A stretch of DNA of 64,000 nucleotides from Rhizobium sp. R634 (GTDB taxonomy: Bacteria > Pseudomonadota > Alphaproteobacteria > Rhizobiales > Rhizobiaceae): the NCBI RefSeq assembly GCF_002211305.1, contig NZ_LOKW01000012.1:434001-498000 (forward strand), given 5' to 3'. Of this stretch, positions 1-11,038 are shown one piece after another. Numbering within the stretch: position 1 is the stretch's first letter; every line of letters starts with the position of its first letter. The notes beneath the pieces were generated by a model. The model was not told the DNA's origin. It did not search any database and saw only the letters and a program-made list of their open reading frames with translations. The position numbers and the translations under genes are program-made.

Positions 1-1974
1 AAACGCATGGTCTTCGAACTTGCCGGCGAAGGGCTGACGCTCGGCGCGGCCGGTTCCGTGCTGATGCTCGTGCTTGCCCAGCCGGCCTTCGAGGCAACCA
101 AGGAAGACTGGCGCAATCGCGGCGATTTCGCCGTCACTTTCACCGACCGCTATGGCAATGTCATCGGCCATCGCGGCGTCATTCACCAGAATTCCGTGCC
201 GATCGACGAGCTGCCCGATTCCCTGATCAAATCGGTGCTCGCCACGGAAGACCGCCGCTTCTTCGAGCACTTCGGCATCGATTTCATCGGCCTCTTCCGC
301 GCCATGAGCGAGAATGCGCGCGCCGGCGAAGTCGTCCAAGGCGGCTCGACGCTGACCCAGCAGCTCGCCAAGAACCTCTTCCTTTCCAACGAGCGCTCGA
401 TCGACCGCAAGGTCACCGAAGCTTTCCTGGCCCTGTGGCTCGAGGCGAACCTTTCGAAGAAGGAAATCCTCTCCACCTATCTCGACCGCGCCTATATGGG
501 CGGCGGCACTTTCGGCGCCGCGGCGGCCGCCCAGTTCTATTTCGGCAAGAACATTGCCGATGTGAACCTTGCCGAATCCGCCATGCTGGCCGGCCTCTTC
601 AAGGCGCCGGCGAAATATGCGCCGCATGTTAACCTGCCGGCCGCACGTGCGCGCGCCAATGAGGTGCTGACCAATCTCGTGCAAAGCGGGCTGATGACCG
701 AAGGCCAGGTGATCGCCGCCAGGCGCAGCCCGGCGACCGTCGTCGACCGCAACGAGATGGAAGCGCCTGATTTCTTTCTCGATTGGGCTTTCGACGAGGT
801 GCAGCGGCTTTCGCCGCGCTTCCACCAGCATTCGCTGATCGTGCGCACGACGATCGATATGGGGATCCAGAAGGCGGCCGAGGATTCGGTCGAGACCTCG
901 CTGCGCGAATATGGCGAGGCCTATCACGCCAAGCAGGGCGCCCTTGTCATGATCGAAAACGGCGGCGCCGTGCGCGCCATGGTCGGCGGGCGGGATTACG
1001 GCGAAAGCCAGTTCAACCGCGCCACCAAGGCGCTGCGCCAGCCGGGCTCCTCCTTCAAGGTCTACACCTATGCGGTGGCGATGGAGAGCGGGATGACGCC
1101 GCAGACGACGGTCGTCGACGCACCGATCTACTGGGGCAACTGGAGCCCGCACAATTATGCAAACCGCTATGTCGGTCGCATAACGCTCGAGACCGCGATC
1201 GCCCAGTCGATCAATACGATCCCGGTGCGGCTCGCCAAGGAGAAGCTCGGCATACAGCCGATCCGGGCGATGGCGAAGAACCTCGGTGTCGAGACGCCGA
1301 TCCGCGACGACGTCACCATTCCGATCGGCACGTCGGAGGTGACGGTGCTCGACCAGGCGACCGCCTATGCCACCTTCCCGGCCGGTGGCTACCAGTCGCG
1401 CCGCCACGGCATTACCCAGATCCTCGACTACGACGGCGACGTGCTCTACGATTTCGACCGCGACGAGCCGGCGGCCAAACGCGTGCTGTCCCAACAGGCA
1501 GACGCCTACATGAACCAGATGCTGTCGCGCGTCCCCTATGTCGGCACGGCGCGCAAGGCAGCACTCGACAACGGCATCGTCACGGCAGGCAAGACCGGCA
1601 CGACCCAGGCCTATCGCGACGCCTGGTTCGTCGGCTTCACCGGCAACTACACCTGCGCCGTCTGGTTCGGCAATGACGACTACACATCGACGAACAACAT
1701 GACCGGCGGCTCGCTGCCGGCGATGACCTTCAAGCGCGCCATGGACTACGCCCACCAGGGCGTGACGCTGCGCGCCATTCCCGGCATCGAAAACCCCCTG
1801 CCCTCGGCAGAGGACGTCGCCAAGACCGCCGCCGCCAAGCCGCAGGACGGATTGCCGCAGCTCATCCGGCCGCGCATGCTCTCGGTTCAATCGACCGGCA
1901 TCCTCAAGGATCTCGGCGAGAAGCTGAAAGACGCCGCGCCGCTGGCGCCGCAAAAGGTGGCGAGTGCCGAGTAG
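1..1974 (+). CDS. Class A penicillin-binding protein (PBP1A family), 5' truncated by the window
   Basis: Bifunctional peptidoglycan synthase: an N-terminal GT51 glycosyltransferase polymerises lipid II and a C-terminal transpeptidase cross-links the strands in the periplasm. The frame is open from base 1 (the first ATG is at 7), so the true start lies upstream. A hydrophobic stretch at the very beginning fits the end of the membrane anchor. GT51 motifs are clear: TEDRRFFEH with the catalytic Glu, then GGSTLTQQLAKN. The transpeptidase has SSFK (nucleophile Ser codon near 1048), a later QSIN as the SxN motif, and KTGTT near 1591. The C-terminus is a short Ala/Pro-rich tail without a recognised domain. 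Family assignment is firm; which rhizobial paralogue it is cannot be decided here. Confidence 0.95.
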   Translation, partial: KRMVFELAGEGLTLGAAGSVLMLVLAQPAFEATKEDWRNRGDFAVTFTDRYGNVIGHRGVIHQNSVPIDELPDSLIKSVLATEDRRFFEHFGIDFIGLFRAMSENARAGEVVQGGSTLTQQLAKNLFLSNERSIDRKVTEAFLALWLEANLSKKEILSTYLDRAYMGGGTFGAAAAAQFYFGKNIADVNLAESAMLAGLFKAPAKYAPHVNLPAARARANEVLTNLVQSGLMTEGQVIAARRSPATVVDRNEMEAPDFFLDWAFDEVQRLSPRFHQHSLIVRTTIDMGIQKAAEDSVETSLREYGEAYHAKQGALVMIENGGAVRAMVGGRDYGESQFNRATKALRQPGSSFKVYTYAVAMESGMTPQTTVVDAPIYWGNWSPHNYANRYVGRITLETAIAQSINTIPVRLAKEKLGIQPIRAMAKNLGVETPIRDDVTIPIGTSEVTVLDQATAYATFPAGGYQSRRHGITQILDYDGDVLYDFDRDEPAAKRVLSQQADAYMNQMLSRVPYVGTARKAALDNGIVTAGKTGTTQAYRDAWFVGFTGNYTCAVWFGNDDYTSTNNMTGGSLPAMTFKRAMDYAHQGVTLRAIPGIENPLPSAEDVAKTAAAKPQDGLPQLIRPRMLSVQSTGILKDLGEKLKDAAPLAPQKVASAE

Positions 1975-2146
1975 TTCGGCCGCGATCATGCCGACATCCT
2001 GACATCAATAGAGCGCCCGGTCCGGTTTACCGCTGCGAATGCGGTATGAACCGTGGATAGATCGCCTCTCGTGTCACGGCGCGGCATTCCACCCTGCCAG
2101 AATCAGTGGTAACCCTTTCATCCAATGTGGTTTCCAGGGTCATGAC

Positions 2147-2734
2147 GTGTTTCGGTTTCCCCTTTTCATCCTGATCACGCTGATCGTCGCCTTCGGCGGC
2201 GGCATCATGATCACGCTCTACGCGCTGGATGCGACACAGGGTTTCGGCGCCATCAAGCTCGGCGCCTGGGAAGCCTTTCCGGCATTGCAGACGGTTGACG
2301 CCGACCCTTACGCCAAGTCGCACCGGGCGCGCGCCGGCAAGCTGCTCTATGGCAGCGCCGAGGGCCTGACCTTCACGGCGAGCGTCGACGACGAGGGCGC
2401 GCGGCTGAATGCCGGCTGCCGCTACCGAATCAGCGGGCAGACGCCGCCCGCCCGCCTCTGGACCCTCTTTACCGCCGACAATGGCGGCAACCCGGCGGCA
2501 GTGAAGAACGGGCTTCCCTCGGCGCTGAATTCCTGGACGGTGCTGCGCCAGCCCGACAGCAGCTTTTCGATCGAAATCTCCGCCGTCGCGCAACCGGGCA
2601 ACTGGCTGGCGCTGCCGCAGGCCGGCACCTTCCGGCTCGTGCTGACGCTGTTCGATACGCCGACGGCCGGCAGTTCCGGGGTGATCGATCTCGCCATGCC
2701 GAAGCTCACCAAGACCGGATGCGGCAATGCTTAG
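2147..2734 (+). CDS. DUF1214-family membrane-anchored protein
   Basis: About 195 residues. It starts with a single strongly hydrophobic segment (residues about 3-25) and continues as a soluble domain resembling DUF1214, with conserved-looking stretches such as DPYAKSHRARAGKLLYG and a C-terminal beta-rich part. GTG 2147 is preferred because the hydrophobic anchor then sits at the N-terminus; an upstream in-frame ATG at 2039 would add an unremarkable Arg/His-rich leader. The stop overlaps the next gene by 8 nt, so the two are translationally coupled. DUF1214 usually lies C-terminal to DUF1254 in one protein; here the two are separate small membrane proteins. No biochemical function is established. 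Family call is fairly confident, start moderately. Confidence 0.75.
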   Translation: MFRFPLFILITLIVAFGGGIMITLYALDATQGFGAIKLGAWEAFPALQTVDADPYAKSHRARAGKLLYGSAEGLTFTASVDDEGARLNAGCRYRISGQTPPARLWTLFTADNGGNPAAVKNGLPSALNSWTVLRQPDSSFSIEISAVAQPGNWLALPQAGTFRLVLTLFDTPTAGSSGVIDLAMPKLTKTGCGNA

Positions 2735-3275
2735 AATAATATTCGCCGTTCTCACCGGCCTTTTCGGCGCAGCGCTGCTGCACCTCGTCATCATCCTGTC
2801 GCTGCCGCACTTCACCGGCCGGGATGCGGCGACCCGCGTCGCGGCCGAAGGCGACCTCAACAATTTCTACCTGCTGAACGATCAGTATGACGAGGCAGGC
2901 CTTGCCAGTGGCGACCCCTTCCTGCGCACCGCCGTCTGCTCCTTCGACGTCGAGGATGCGCCGGTGCACTTTACGGCGAGAGGCAACGTGCCCTTCTGGT
3001 CGATCGCGATCTATGACAGCGCCTCCAACGAGGTCTTCAGCATGAACGACCGGACATCGGTCGGCGGCGCGCTCGACGTGCTGGCGGGCGGCCCGATCCA
3101 GCTGACGGACCTGCGCAAGAACCTGCCGCAGGAGCTACAGCAGACGATCCTGGTGGAGATGGCGCGACCGGACGGTTATGCCGTGCTGCGCACGCTAGCG
3201 CCGCAGGCGAGTTTCGATGAAGCTGCGCGCAACTTCCTGACGGAAGCTGGCTGCGAACAGTTCGCCACGCGCTGA
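2727..3275 (+). CDS. DUF1254-family membrane-anchored protein
   Basis: 182 residues with an N-terminal transmembrane helix (about residues 4-25, LRIIFAVLTGLFGAALLHL), then a soluble domain. The stretch FWSIAIYDSASNEVFSMNDR is characteristic of small DUF1254 proteins. The ATG lies inside the last codons of the DUF1214 gene (8-nt overlap), so the pair is almost certainly one operon and the products may form a complex at the membrane. Function unknown. The C-terminus lacks any extra domain. Confidence 0.8.
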   Translation: MLRIIFAVLTGLFGAALLHLVIILSLPHFTGRDAATRVAAEGDLNNFYLLNDQYDEAGLASGDPFLRTAVCSFDVEDAPVHFTARGNVPFWSIAIYDSASNEVFSMNDRTSVGGALDVLAGGPIQLTDLRKNLPQELQQTILVEMARPDGYAVLRTLAPQASFDEAARNFLTEAGCEQFATR

Positions 3276-3288
3276 AGTTGAAAGCGCG

Positions 3289-3456
3289 TTACTTTTTATT
3301 GACGCGCGGCGCAGGCGCCGGACGCCGTTTCGGGCTCTCGGCGAGCCGCTCATAGCGGACGCCGGTAAACCAAAGGATCTTGGCTTCGCGGGGTTCCTTA
3401 TCCAGGCGACGCGGCGCCCGCGGCCGCCGATCCGCCAATGCGACTACTATTGCCAT
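3289..3456 (-). CDS. Small basic conserved-type protein
   Basis: 55 residues, rich in Arg and Pro, with a central ILWFTGVRYER motif that I associate with small uncharacterised rhizobial proteins. The start at 3456 is chosen because GGAG lies six bases before this ATG; a longer frame to 3588 would add a low-complexity leader. The gene converges with the DUF1254 gene and its stop sits inside a short GCGCGT/ACGCGC inverted repeat (3284-3307). No membrane segment or signal peptide is visible. Function unknown; reality of the gene is moderately supported. Confidence 0.55.
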   Translation of the reverse strand: MAIVVALADRRPRAPRRLDKEPREAKILWFTGVRYERLAESPKRRPAPAPRVNKK

Positions 3457-3993
3457 TCTCGTCTCCATGCACTGCCCGAGACGGATGAACTTGCGAAGGA
3501 TTTCACCCTGCCCGCCAATCTGCGGGCCGGCGCGTCCTGCGGCGCCGGGATGACCGGACCGAGGGCATTCGCGCCTTTCCCACGGCACCTGACTGAAATA
3601 CCGTGATGCGGAGTTTCAACGATCCAGATACTCAAATCGCGTCGTTCCTATCCGAATTGAGACACATGACAGTTAACAGATTCCTAATATTCGGCCGAGG
3701 CCAAACACAGTTCACGTCATTTGCTTGTAACGTCCTGATAGTTGTTTTGGTTTCACGCCGCCCGCGCTAAAATGCGGTGCAGAGGTGAAGCATAAAATTA
3801 GAAGAGATTCATATAGTTGGCTATAATGCGGCAGCCAACGCGCCCGCCAAGGGCAGATGTTGCAAATATACGTCACGAAAATATTCATTGCGGCCCAAGT
3901 GGATGAGCGTATGTTCGCCATGTCGATCAAACGTTTCCGGCTCCATCGATCGGGGATCATCCACGCTCCTGCCGGAAATGCGGAGGGCAGACG
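3457..3993. other. Long gene-poor, AT-richer intergenic region
   Basis: About 540 nt between the small basic gene (minus strand) and a small GTG-start gene (plus strand). Base composition drops toward AT between about 3640 and 3900. Short open frames are present on both strands, but none has a convincing ribosome-binding site or recognisable product. It presumably holds the two divergent promoters; no clear repeat or palindrome was seen. Confidence 0.5.
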
Positions 3994-4200
3994 GTGTCTT
4001 TGCTCGTGAATGCGTCTTTCTCATCCCAGGATTTCGACGTGCTGTGCAGCGCACTGGACGCATGGTGCGCCGAGCGGCATATCGACATCGTCAGCGTCGA
4101 GGCCCAGTCTGCGGCGTCCACGGCGCTCGATCTCTATCAGGTCGGCTGCGACAGCCGCGAAAAGCTGCTGCACGCGCTGCGTGATCACAGGGCCGCCTAA
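3994..4200 (+). CDS. Small hypothetical acidic protein
   Basis: 68 residues with a GTG start preceded by GGAGGG (3982-3987) at ideal spacing, the best evidence that it is real. The sequence has no signal peptide or membrane segment and looks like a compact helical protein (SALDAWCAERHIDIVSVEAQ, then LYQVGCDSREKLLHALRDH). It contains two Cys residues that do not form an obvious metal site. It stands alone ahead of the DUF2336 gene. No function can be assigned. Confidence 0.6.
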   Translation: MSLLVNASFSSQDFDVLCSALDAWCAERHIDIVSVEAQSAASTALDLYQVGCDSREKLLHALRDHRAA

Positions 4201-4511
4201 CAGTTTCCACCGTTAGGCAGCCGACGGAAAGCCGTCATCATCCCCTTTCCGGACAAACGCATTCAAACTGCGGACCAGCCATCCGCAGCACGTTAGGCGT
4301 GTAAATTTGTGTCTCATTTTAATAAAATCTTCAGCATGCATTAACCGTACCGGTGTAGGATTTGTTCATAACCGTATGGCCTGACATGCGTTCCGCCAGC
4401 GCATATCGACCCGCGGTTCCCCTTGTCGTGCGTTTTCAGGGTGTTCGTGTGCGTGACCGGTTTCGAGACCTAGAAGGCCCGTTGGCCGTCAGGAAAAAGG
4501 ACGTGGTATTG
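4201..4511 (+). promoter_or_regulatory. Upstream region of the DUF2336 gene with repeated TAACCGTA
   Basis: No gene is recognised here. TAACCGTA occurs twice (4342-4349 and 4369-4376), 27 bp apart, next to an AT-rich stretch (4310-4345). The first copy reads ATTAACCGT, close to the TTAACCAT half-site known for the cell-cycle regulator CtrA. A GACGG/CCGTC hairpin lies near 4223-4235. Regulation by CtrA is only a suggestion. Confidence 0.35.
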
Positions 4512-5498
4512 ATGGCGACCGTCAGCAGTTTCGAGAATCTGTCGCATCCGACACGATCCGAGCTGCGCCAGTTCGCCGAGCTTTTCATGCCGCTGTTCCA
4601 GGCTTCCTCCGAAGAGGCCAAGCGCCAGGCGGTCGCCGCCCTATCTCAATGCGATCACATACCGGCAGCCGTGGCGCTGTTCATCGGCAGCCAGCCGATC
4701 GATATCGCCGCGCCTTTTATCGCGGCCTCCAAGGCGATCGCCGACGAAACGCTGATCATCATCGCCCGCACCCAGGGGAAGGATCACGTCAAGGCGATCG
4801 TCAGCCGCGATTGCCTCTCGCCCAAGGTCATCGACGCATTGGTGGCATTGCGCCAGGCCGGTCCGCGGGCGGCGGCCACGGTGGCTCAGCACATCGAGCC
4901 GCCCACCGTGCCGCTTGCACCGATACCGGTGGAGACCACCGAGGCGGATGCGCTGGAGGAACAGCGGATTGCCAATGAAGAGGCATTGCGCGAGCGCATC
5001 CTCGGCCTTGCCGGCCATCTCGGCCGCAGCGATGAGGACCGGCTCGGCCTGCGCACGCTCACCGACATTCAGGAGGCGCTGCTTGTGCGCTTCGCCCGCT
5101 CGCGCGAAGCGACACAGTTCGCGACCGCGCTGGCCGATGCGCTTTCCGCCAGCCGCTGGCTTGCCGAGCGCATCATGCTCGATCTGTCCGGCCAGCAGCT
5201 CGCCACGACGCTGACGAGCCTCGGCATGGGCTTTCTCGATGCCGTCTTCGTGCTCGAAAAACTCTATCCGCACCTTGCCGAACAGCAGCACAGCGTCACC
5301 CGCGCCTGGATGGTGCTCGATGCGCTCGACCCGGAGGAATGCCACGACCGCGTGGAAGCCTGGCGGCGCGCCGATCGCTATACCTACAAGCCCGAGGCGC
5401 CCACTGCCCCGGCGCTTCAGGAGACATCCGGCTACCGCTTCATGCGCCAGGCGCCGCAACAGCGAGACATGCGCGTCATGGGGCGGCGCTCTCGCTGA
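4512..5498 (+). CDS. DUF2336 domain-containing protein
   Basis: 328 residues from ATG 4512, mostly helical, with alternating short helices (for example SQCDHIPAAVALFIGSQ and LIIIARTQGKDHVKAIVSR). These are typical of the alphaproteobacterial DUF2336 family, which forms HEAT-like helical repeats and is often linked to cell-cycle or polarity regulation. ATG 4512 follows AAGGA at about ten bases; GTG 4503 and a frame reaching 4362 are alternatives. The Arg-rich C-terminus is probably disordered. No signal peptide or membrane helix is seen, so a cytoplasmic location is expected. It stands alone and converges with the DUF1491 gene. Confidence 0.8.
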   Translation: MATVSSFENLSHPTRSELRQFAELFMPLFQASSEEAKRQAVAALSQCDHIPAAVALFIGSQPIDIAAPFIAASKAIADETLIIIARTQGKDHVKAIVSRDCLSPKVIDALVALRQAGPRAAATVAQHIEPPTVPLAPIPVETTEADALEEQRIANEEALRERILGLAGHLGRSDEDRLGLRTLTDIQEALLVRFARSREATQFATALADALSASRWLAERIMLDLSGQQLATTLTSLGMGFLDAVFVLEKLYPHLAEQQHSVTRAWMVLDALDPEECHDRVEAWRRADRYTYKPEAPTAPALQETSGYRFMRQAPQQRDMRVMGRRSR

Positions 5499-5519
5499 AG
5501 TGACGAGCGCCTTCGGCGG

Positions 5520-5867
5520 TCAGCCGCCATCCCGCGCAAGCGGGATCAGGTCGCCCAGTTCCTCCATCTCCAGCTCGATAATCCAGAGATCGGAGTCGAA
5601 CCTGCGTTCGCGCTCCAGCATCGCGCGCACCGCTTCCGGGTCGCGGCGCGACAGGCGGATCTCGAACAGGCGATCGCCGGCCTGCCCGTCATCGAAGGCG
5701 GTCTGCGGCGCAGGCGCGTAAAGCGTCTCTAGGCCATCGCGGAAGTGCTGGCGGATGAAGATCGCGCCCGCCTCCTCCGCGCCCTTCTTCTCCACAGCGG
5801 CGAAATCGCCGCTGGCAAATACACGGCGCAGGAGGGCGGAAACGAAAATGTCGGCGCGCAATCTCAT
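5520..5867 (-). CDS. DUF1491 family protein
   Basis: 115 residues beginning MRLRADIFVSALLRR, the hallmark start of DUF1491, a small alphaproteobacterial family of unknown function. Further family-like features are the GAIFIRQ strand and the Trp-containing C-terminal helix DLWIIELEMEEL. It lies 62 nt downstream of the chemotaxis receptor gene on the same strand, so co-transcription is likely. A longer open frame continues upstream, but its translation there is low-complexity Arg/Pro and overlaps the receptor gene, so ATG 5867 is taken. Confidence 0.85.
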   Translation of the reverse strand: MRLRADIFVSALLRRVFASGDFAAVEKKGAEEAGAIFIRQHFRDGLETLYAPAPQTAFDDGQAGDRLFEIRLSRRDPEAVRAMLERERRFDSDLWIIELEMEELGDLIPLARDGG

Positions 5868-5929
5868 CGGCGCGATATAGACCGGCGCGCGGGCGGCGGC
5901 AATGCGGGGTGAAATCTCGACTGTCGAAT

Positions 5930-7378
5930 TCAGACCTTGACAGCCAGCCGCAACCCTCCCCAATGCCGCCCCCGGACGGTGATCGGGGCCGAAATATCCT
6001 TCATCATCACGAAATTGCCGCCGCCCATATCGCGCCTGTAGGTTTGGACGAGAAAGGGCGCGGTGCTGCGGCCGGCGGCAAGGCCGACGCGGTCGGCGAA
6101 GATGCGGCGGTTGCGGCAATTGGCGGTGTTCCAGACGGTATCGCCGGGGCGCTGCGGCTGGGAGAATTTTCGGTTGTGGGTCGGGAGATAACCGTTCTCG
6201 TCGATCGCCGCGCAGAAGGCGATGCGCTCGTCGGACGCGACGATCGGTTCCTGGATCGGCGGCAGCAGGCGGTCTGTGAGTTCGGTGAAGGCGGCCATCA
6301 TCTGTGCCGGATCGCTGCCTGCAACCGGGCGATAGCGCCGGTCGAAGAGAGCGTCGAGCCCGATCTGTCCCTCGGCGACGGCGCGTTCGAAGGCGCCGGA
6401 GATCTGCCTTGCCACCGATTGCGCTTCCTCGATCCAATGGCTGTCTGCTGTCTTGACGCCGGCGCTTGCCGTCAGCTGGATCAGGGTTTCGGAGAGGCCG
6501 ACGACACTGTCGACACGTTTGGCAGCCTGCTGCAGCCTGACATTCGAGCCGGCGACCTCGGACGACATCTCGCTGAGTTTCTCGACGAAGCCGGCGCATT
6601 GCTGATCGACAGCCTCGGTGGTGTTTGCCATGACCGTCGAACTGTCGAGAATGCGGGTGATGACATTTTCCATGCTGTCGAAGGCTCCGCGCATCGCCTC
6701 CGACTTGTCGCGCACACCGGCGGCGCTATTGCGCGCATCGCTGCCGACGACCGAAAGCCGGTCGATCTTCACGCGCAGCTCATCCAGCGTGTCCTGGATG
6801 GAGTTCGTCGCCTTCGACGTCTGCAGCGAGAGCGCGCGCACTTCGGCGGCGACCACCGCAAAACCCTTGCCGGCATCGCCGGCGCGCGCGGCCTCGATCG
6901 CGGCATTCAGCGCCAGCAGGTTCGTCTGGCGGGCAATGGTGCTGATCTCCTCGGCGATCTTGTCGACATCGGCAAGCGATTTCGAAAAACCGGCGATTTC
7001 GGTGCCGATCTCGTTGGAGGACTGGACCATGTGACCGATCTCGGCGACCGAACCGGACAGGCGGTCGGCCGATTCCTTCAGCATGTGGCGGGCCTCGGCC
7101 GCCGTGCGGTCGGTGTCCCGCAACGAGACGGCGACTGCGCGGTTGGTCTCGGCAATCGAAAGTGCGGTGCGGGTGACATGATCGAAGGCGGAAGCATGCC
7201 GGGCCGACATTGCCGCCATGTCCTGGATCGCGCCGGCAATGTCGACAAGATCGATGCCAAGAGTGGAGGCCTCTTCGGCAAGACGCCGCAGGATATGGCG
7301 CAGGGCCTCGCGATCAAGCCCCTCCGCTTCGACCGGCGCGTCACCGGCCAGATCGTCTACCGCCCTCAGCGCATGCAT
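5930..7378 (-). CDS. Soluble methyl-accepting chemotaxis protein with C-terminal sensor-like domain
   Basis: 482 residues without transmembrane segments. Residues about 60-320 form the MCP coiled coil; the highly conserved tip region is [20 protein letters not shown], which contacts CheA/CheW. The last about 120 residues (from roughly 360) are a separate alpha/beta domain with the NGYLPTHN and [11 protein letters not shown] motifs found in soluble MCPs that carry a C-terminal PAS/Cache-like sensor. It should act as a cytoplasmic signal transducer for a CheA kinase, but no other che gene is in the window. The ligand is unknown. It probably forms an operon with the DUF1491 gene downstream. Confidence 0.9.
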   Translation of the reverse strand: MHALRAVDDLAGDAPVEAEGLDREALRHILRRLAEEASTLGIDLVDIAGAIQDMAAMSARHASAFDHVTRTALSIAETNRAVAVSLRDTDRTAAEARHMLKESADRLSGSVAEIGHMVQSSNEIGTEIAGFSKSLADVDKIAEEISTIARQTNLLALNAAIEAARAGDAGKGFAVVAAEVRALSLQTSKATNSIQDTLDELRVKIDRLSVVGSDARNSAAGVRDKSEAMRGAFDSMENVITRILDSSTVMANTTEAVDQQCAGFVEKLSEMSSEVAGSNVRLQQAAKRVDSVVGLSETLIQLTASAGVKTADSHWIEEAQSVARQISGAFERAVAEGQIGLDALFDRRYRPVAGSDPAQMMAAFTELTDRLLPPIQEPIVASDERIAFCAAIDENGYLPTHNRKFSQPQRPGDTVWNTANCRNRRIFADRVGLAAGRSTAPFLVQTYRRDMGGGNFVMMKDISAPITVRGRHWGGLRLAVKV

Positions 7379-7501
7379 AACCGACGCTCCCCCGCCCCAA
7401 TCAGAAAAGCTTCAGGCAACATGGTTAATAAGTTGCAAACGGTGCCTGCGCCTTAGACTAAGGTTGCAGGACAACACAAAGCGCAACGGCGCACACTTCG
7501 C

Positions 7502-8393
7502 TTAGATCGCGCCGATTTCCCTGAGCTTCTTCAGCACTGCCTCGTTGGGCTCGCCGTTCTCTGGCAGATTATAGTGCTTCTGGAAATGGCGGATGGCCGC
7601 ACGGGTCTGCTCGCCGGCAACGCCGTCAACGCCGACATTGGCGTAGGCCATGTTGGAAAGGCCTTTCTGGATTTTCAGCACCAGATCGACATTGGAGATT
7701 TCGCTTGATGGAACCTGCTTTGCGGCAGCGGGAGCCGTTTTGATCGTCTTCTCGGCGCTGCGGATCGCCGCTGCGACCGGATCTTCCGACGAGGCTTTCG
7801 AGCTCACATCCTCGAGCGGCTTTTCCGCGGGCACGGTCGAAGGGCCGGCGGCGTCGGTCTTCAGCGCCGCAAGAACCTCCGGCGTCGCATCGCCGCTCTG
7901 GGCCATGCCGACGGTTTCTTCGAAGAAAAGGATGGCCGCGCTGGTGCGAGGCCCGATGATGCCGTCGGGCGTGCCGTTATAGAGGCCCCGGCGAACCAGC
8001 TGCTGCTGGATATCCATAACGAGCTGGCTCGGCTGCTGACCGGCTGCGGCCGCAGCCGGCGTCGCGTTGGTGGCGGTTGCATCCTCAGGCCGTTCGATCC
8101 GGAAGGTGGTCACGTCGCCCTGCTGCTCCTCGGCCGGGCGGCGGGCGCCGAGCACATTCGGAGATTGCGGATCGCGGGTGCGGAAAATCGGGTGCGGATG
8201 CAGGCCCGGCTGATACCAGAGCGCATTGGCGGCGACAAAGGAGAAGATGACGACGAAGGCGATGGTGCCGCCGGCAACGGACGGATTGCGGCCGATGACG
8301 CCGCCGAGCACGGACGCGCCCTGTAGGCTGAGGCCGCCGAGGGCAGCCGCACCCGTCATCAAAAGGCCCGGCTGCTGCCGTCCCCTCTTTCCC

Positions 8394-8422
<29 letters not shown>
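7502..8422 (-). CDS. Membrane-anchored protein with two peptidoglycan-binding domains
   Basis: 306 residues: a Lys/Arg-rich cytoplasmic tail (1-16), one transmembrane segment near residues 50-70 (GGTIAFVVIFSFVAANALWY), a Pro/Ala-rich linker, then two PG_binding_1 repeats. The first is at about 135-185 (QQQLVRRGLYNGTPDGIIGPRTSAAI), the second at about 245-305 (IQKGLSNMAYANVGVDGVAGEQTRAAI). The periplasmic part probably binds the murein sacculus. Its start codon lies 29 nt inside the upstream histidine kinase gene, so the two are translationally coupled and may share a pathway. No catalytic domain is present. Confidence 0.9.
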
Positions 8423-9968
<1,546 letters not shown>

Positions 9969-10381
9969 TAGGCCTTGGCGGCTTAAAGAAAGGATAAGGC
10001 AAAAGCCCTCTTCACAGCTGGAAAGAGCCGAAAATCCCGTTTTGAGGCATCTGGCAGGCTCTTTGCCTTTTGTGGTTAATAGCAGGTAAGCGACGGATTT
10101 TCCTCATATTTCAGCATAGCGTTAACTCCTGTGGCAAGGCGAGCTCGCAAAAGCCCTGCAATTGCAAGGAGGTGCTGCCCTGATACTTAACGCCGATTGC
10201 TCGCATTCGACTAAAATGCGGCTCAAATACCGGTCGCTAAAATTTGAACTAAATTTGCCGCAAATGCGCGTGAGTTTCGAAAAGCGGCGTTCGCAACTTG
10301 CCGGTAGGGTGAAAACACACCGGACAACCGGCCTGATTCGGCAACAAGACCGAACGGGGACAAACAGGATGGGCAACGACA
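9969..10381. promoter_or_regulatory. Divergent intergenic region between histidine kinase and DUF5330 genes
   Basis: About 410 nt with no convincing gene. It separates two divergently transcribed genes and must hold both promoters. It becomes AT-rich toward the right end (10190-10270). Two TTAA-containing segments (GGTTAATAG near 10075 and GCGTTAACTC near 10122) are noted, but neither is a full CtrA-type site. Confidence 0.4.
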
Positions 10382-10870
10382 ATGTGGTTTCTGATCAAAG
10401 GATCCTTCTGGTTTGGCCTTGTGCTCGTGCTTCTTTCCGTCTTCAGCACGGAAGGTTCCGATAAGCACGCCGGCGGCCCGCAACTGCAACTTTCCGACGC
10501 GTTTACGGCGGCCAGCGGCGCCTATGACTATCTCACAGGCATGTGCTCGGAAAAGCCCGAGGTCTGCGTCAAGGGCGCCGAGACCTTCACCGCACTCGGC
10601 TACCGGGCCCGCGAAGGCGCCCGCGTTGCCTATGAACTGCTGGACAGCCAGTTCCAGGACGAGGCGCCGGCGACCGCAAAGCTTGCCGAACCGACAGCCC
10701 CGGCGGCCCTGCCCTCCCTCGCCTCGCCCTCGCTCCAGGAAAAGGTGCGCGAGGCGAAGGCCGCGCTCAACCAGCCGATGCCTTACCGCCCGCCGGTCGA
10801 GAATGATGAGACGGCAGAGACGGTGGTGACCGGCGCGATCCCGCTGCCGACGCCGAAGCCGGCGATCTGA
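10382..10870 (+). CDS. DUF5330 domain-containing protein
   Basis: 162 residues. An N-terminal hydrophobic segment (residues 2-22, WFLIKGSFWFGLVLVLLSVFS) acts as anchor or uncleaved signal. The conserved middle has three Cys (TGMCSEKPEVCVKGAETF gives two close together), and the C-terminus is Pro-rich and probably disordered. The overall pattern matches the rhizobial DUF5330 family of unknown function. The product is likely periplasm-facing. It stands upstream of sufE on the same strand but is separated by a terminator-like hairpin. Confidence 0.8.
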   Translation: MWFLIKGSFWFGLVLVLLSVFSTEGSDKHAGGPQLQLSDAFTAASGAYDYLTGMCSEKPEVCVKGAETFTALGYRAREGARVAYELLDSQFQDEAPATAKLAEPTAPAALPSLASPSLQEKVREAKAALNQPMPYRPPVENDETAETVVTGAIPLPTPKPAI

Positions 10871-11038
10871 CGAAATTTCCGCGGGTCTTCCGCACAGCAT
10901 TTCTTTTTTACACAATTCCGAGCCCAAACCGCTTCACGCCATTGCCGGAATTGTTCGAGCTTGCATCGGTGGTCCGCATGACGCGGAAATGCCCCATGCC
11001 TGACGTGCCTGCCCTGTTTCAATTCAGCATATTGCTGC

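Noticed and set aside
5909..7456. A 515-codon frame opposite the chemoreceptor
   Set aside because: The chemoreceptor signature is unmistakable on the minus strand. This frame is a shadow.
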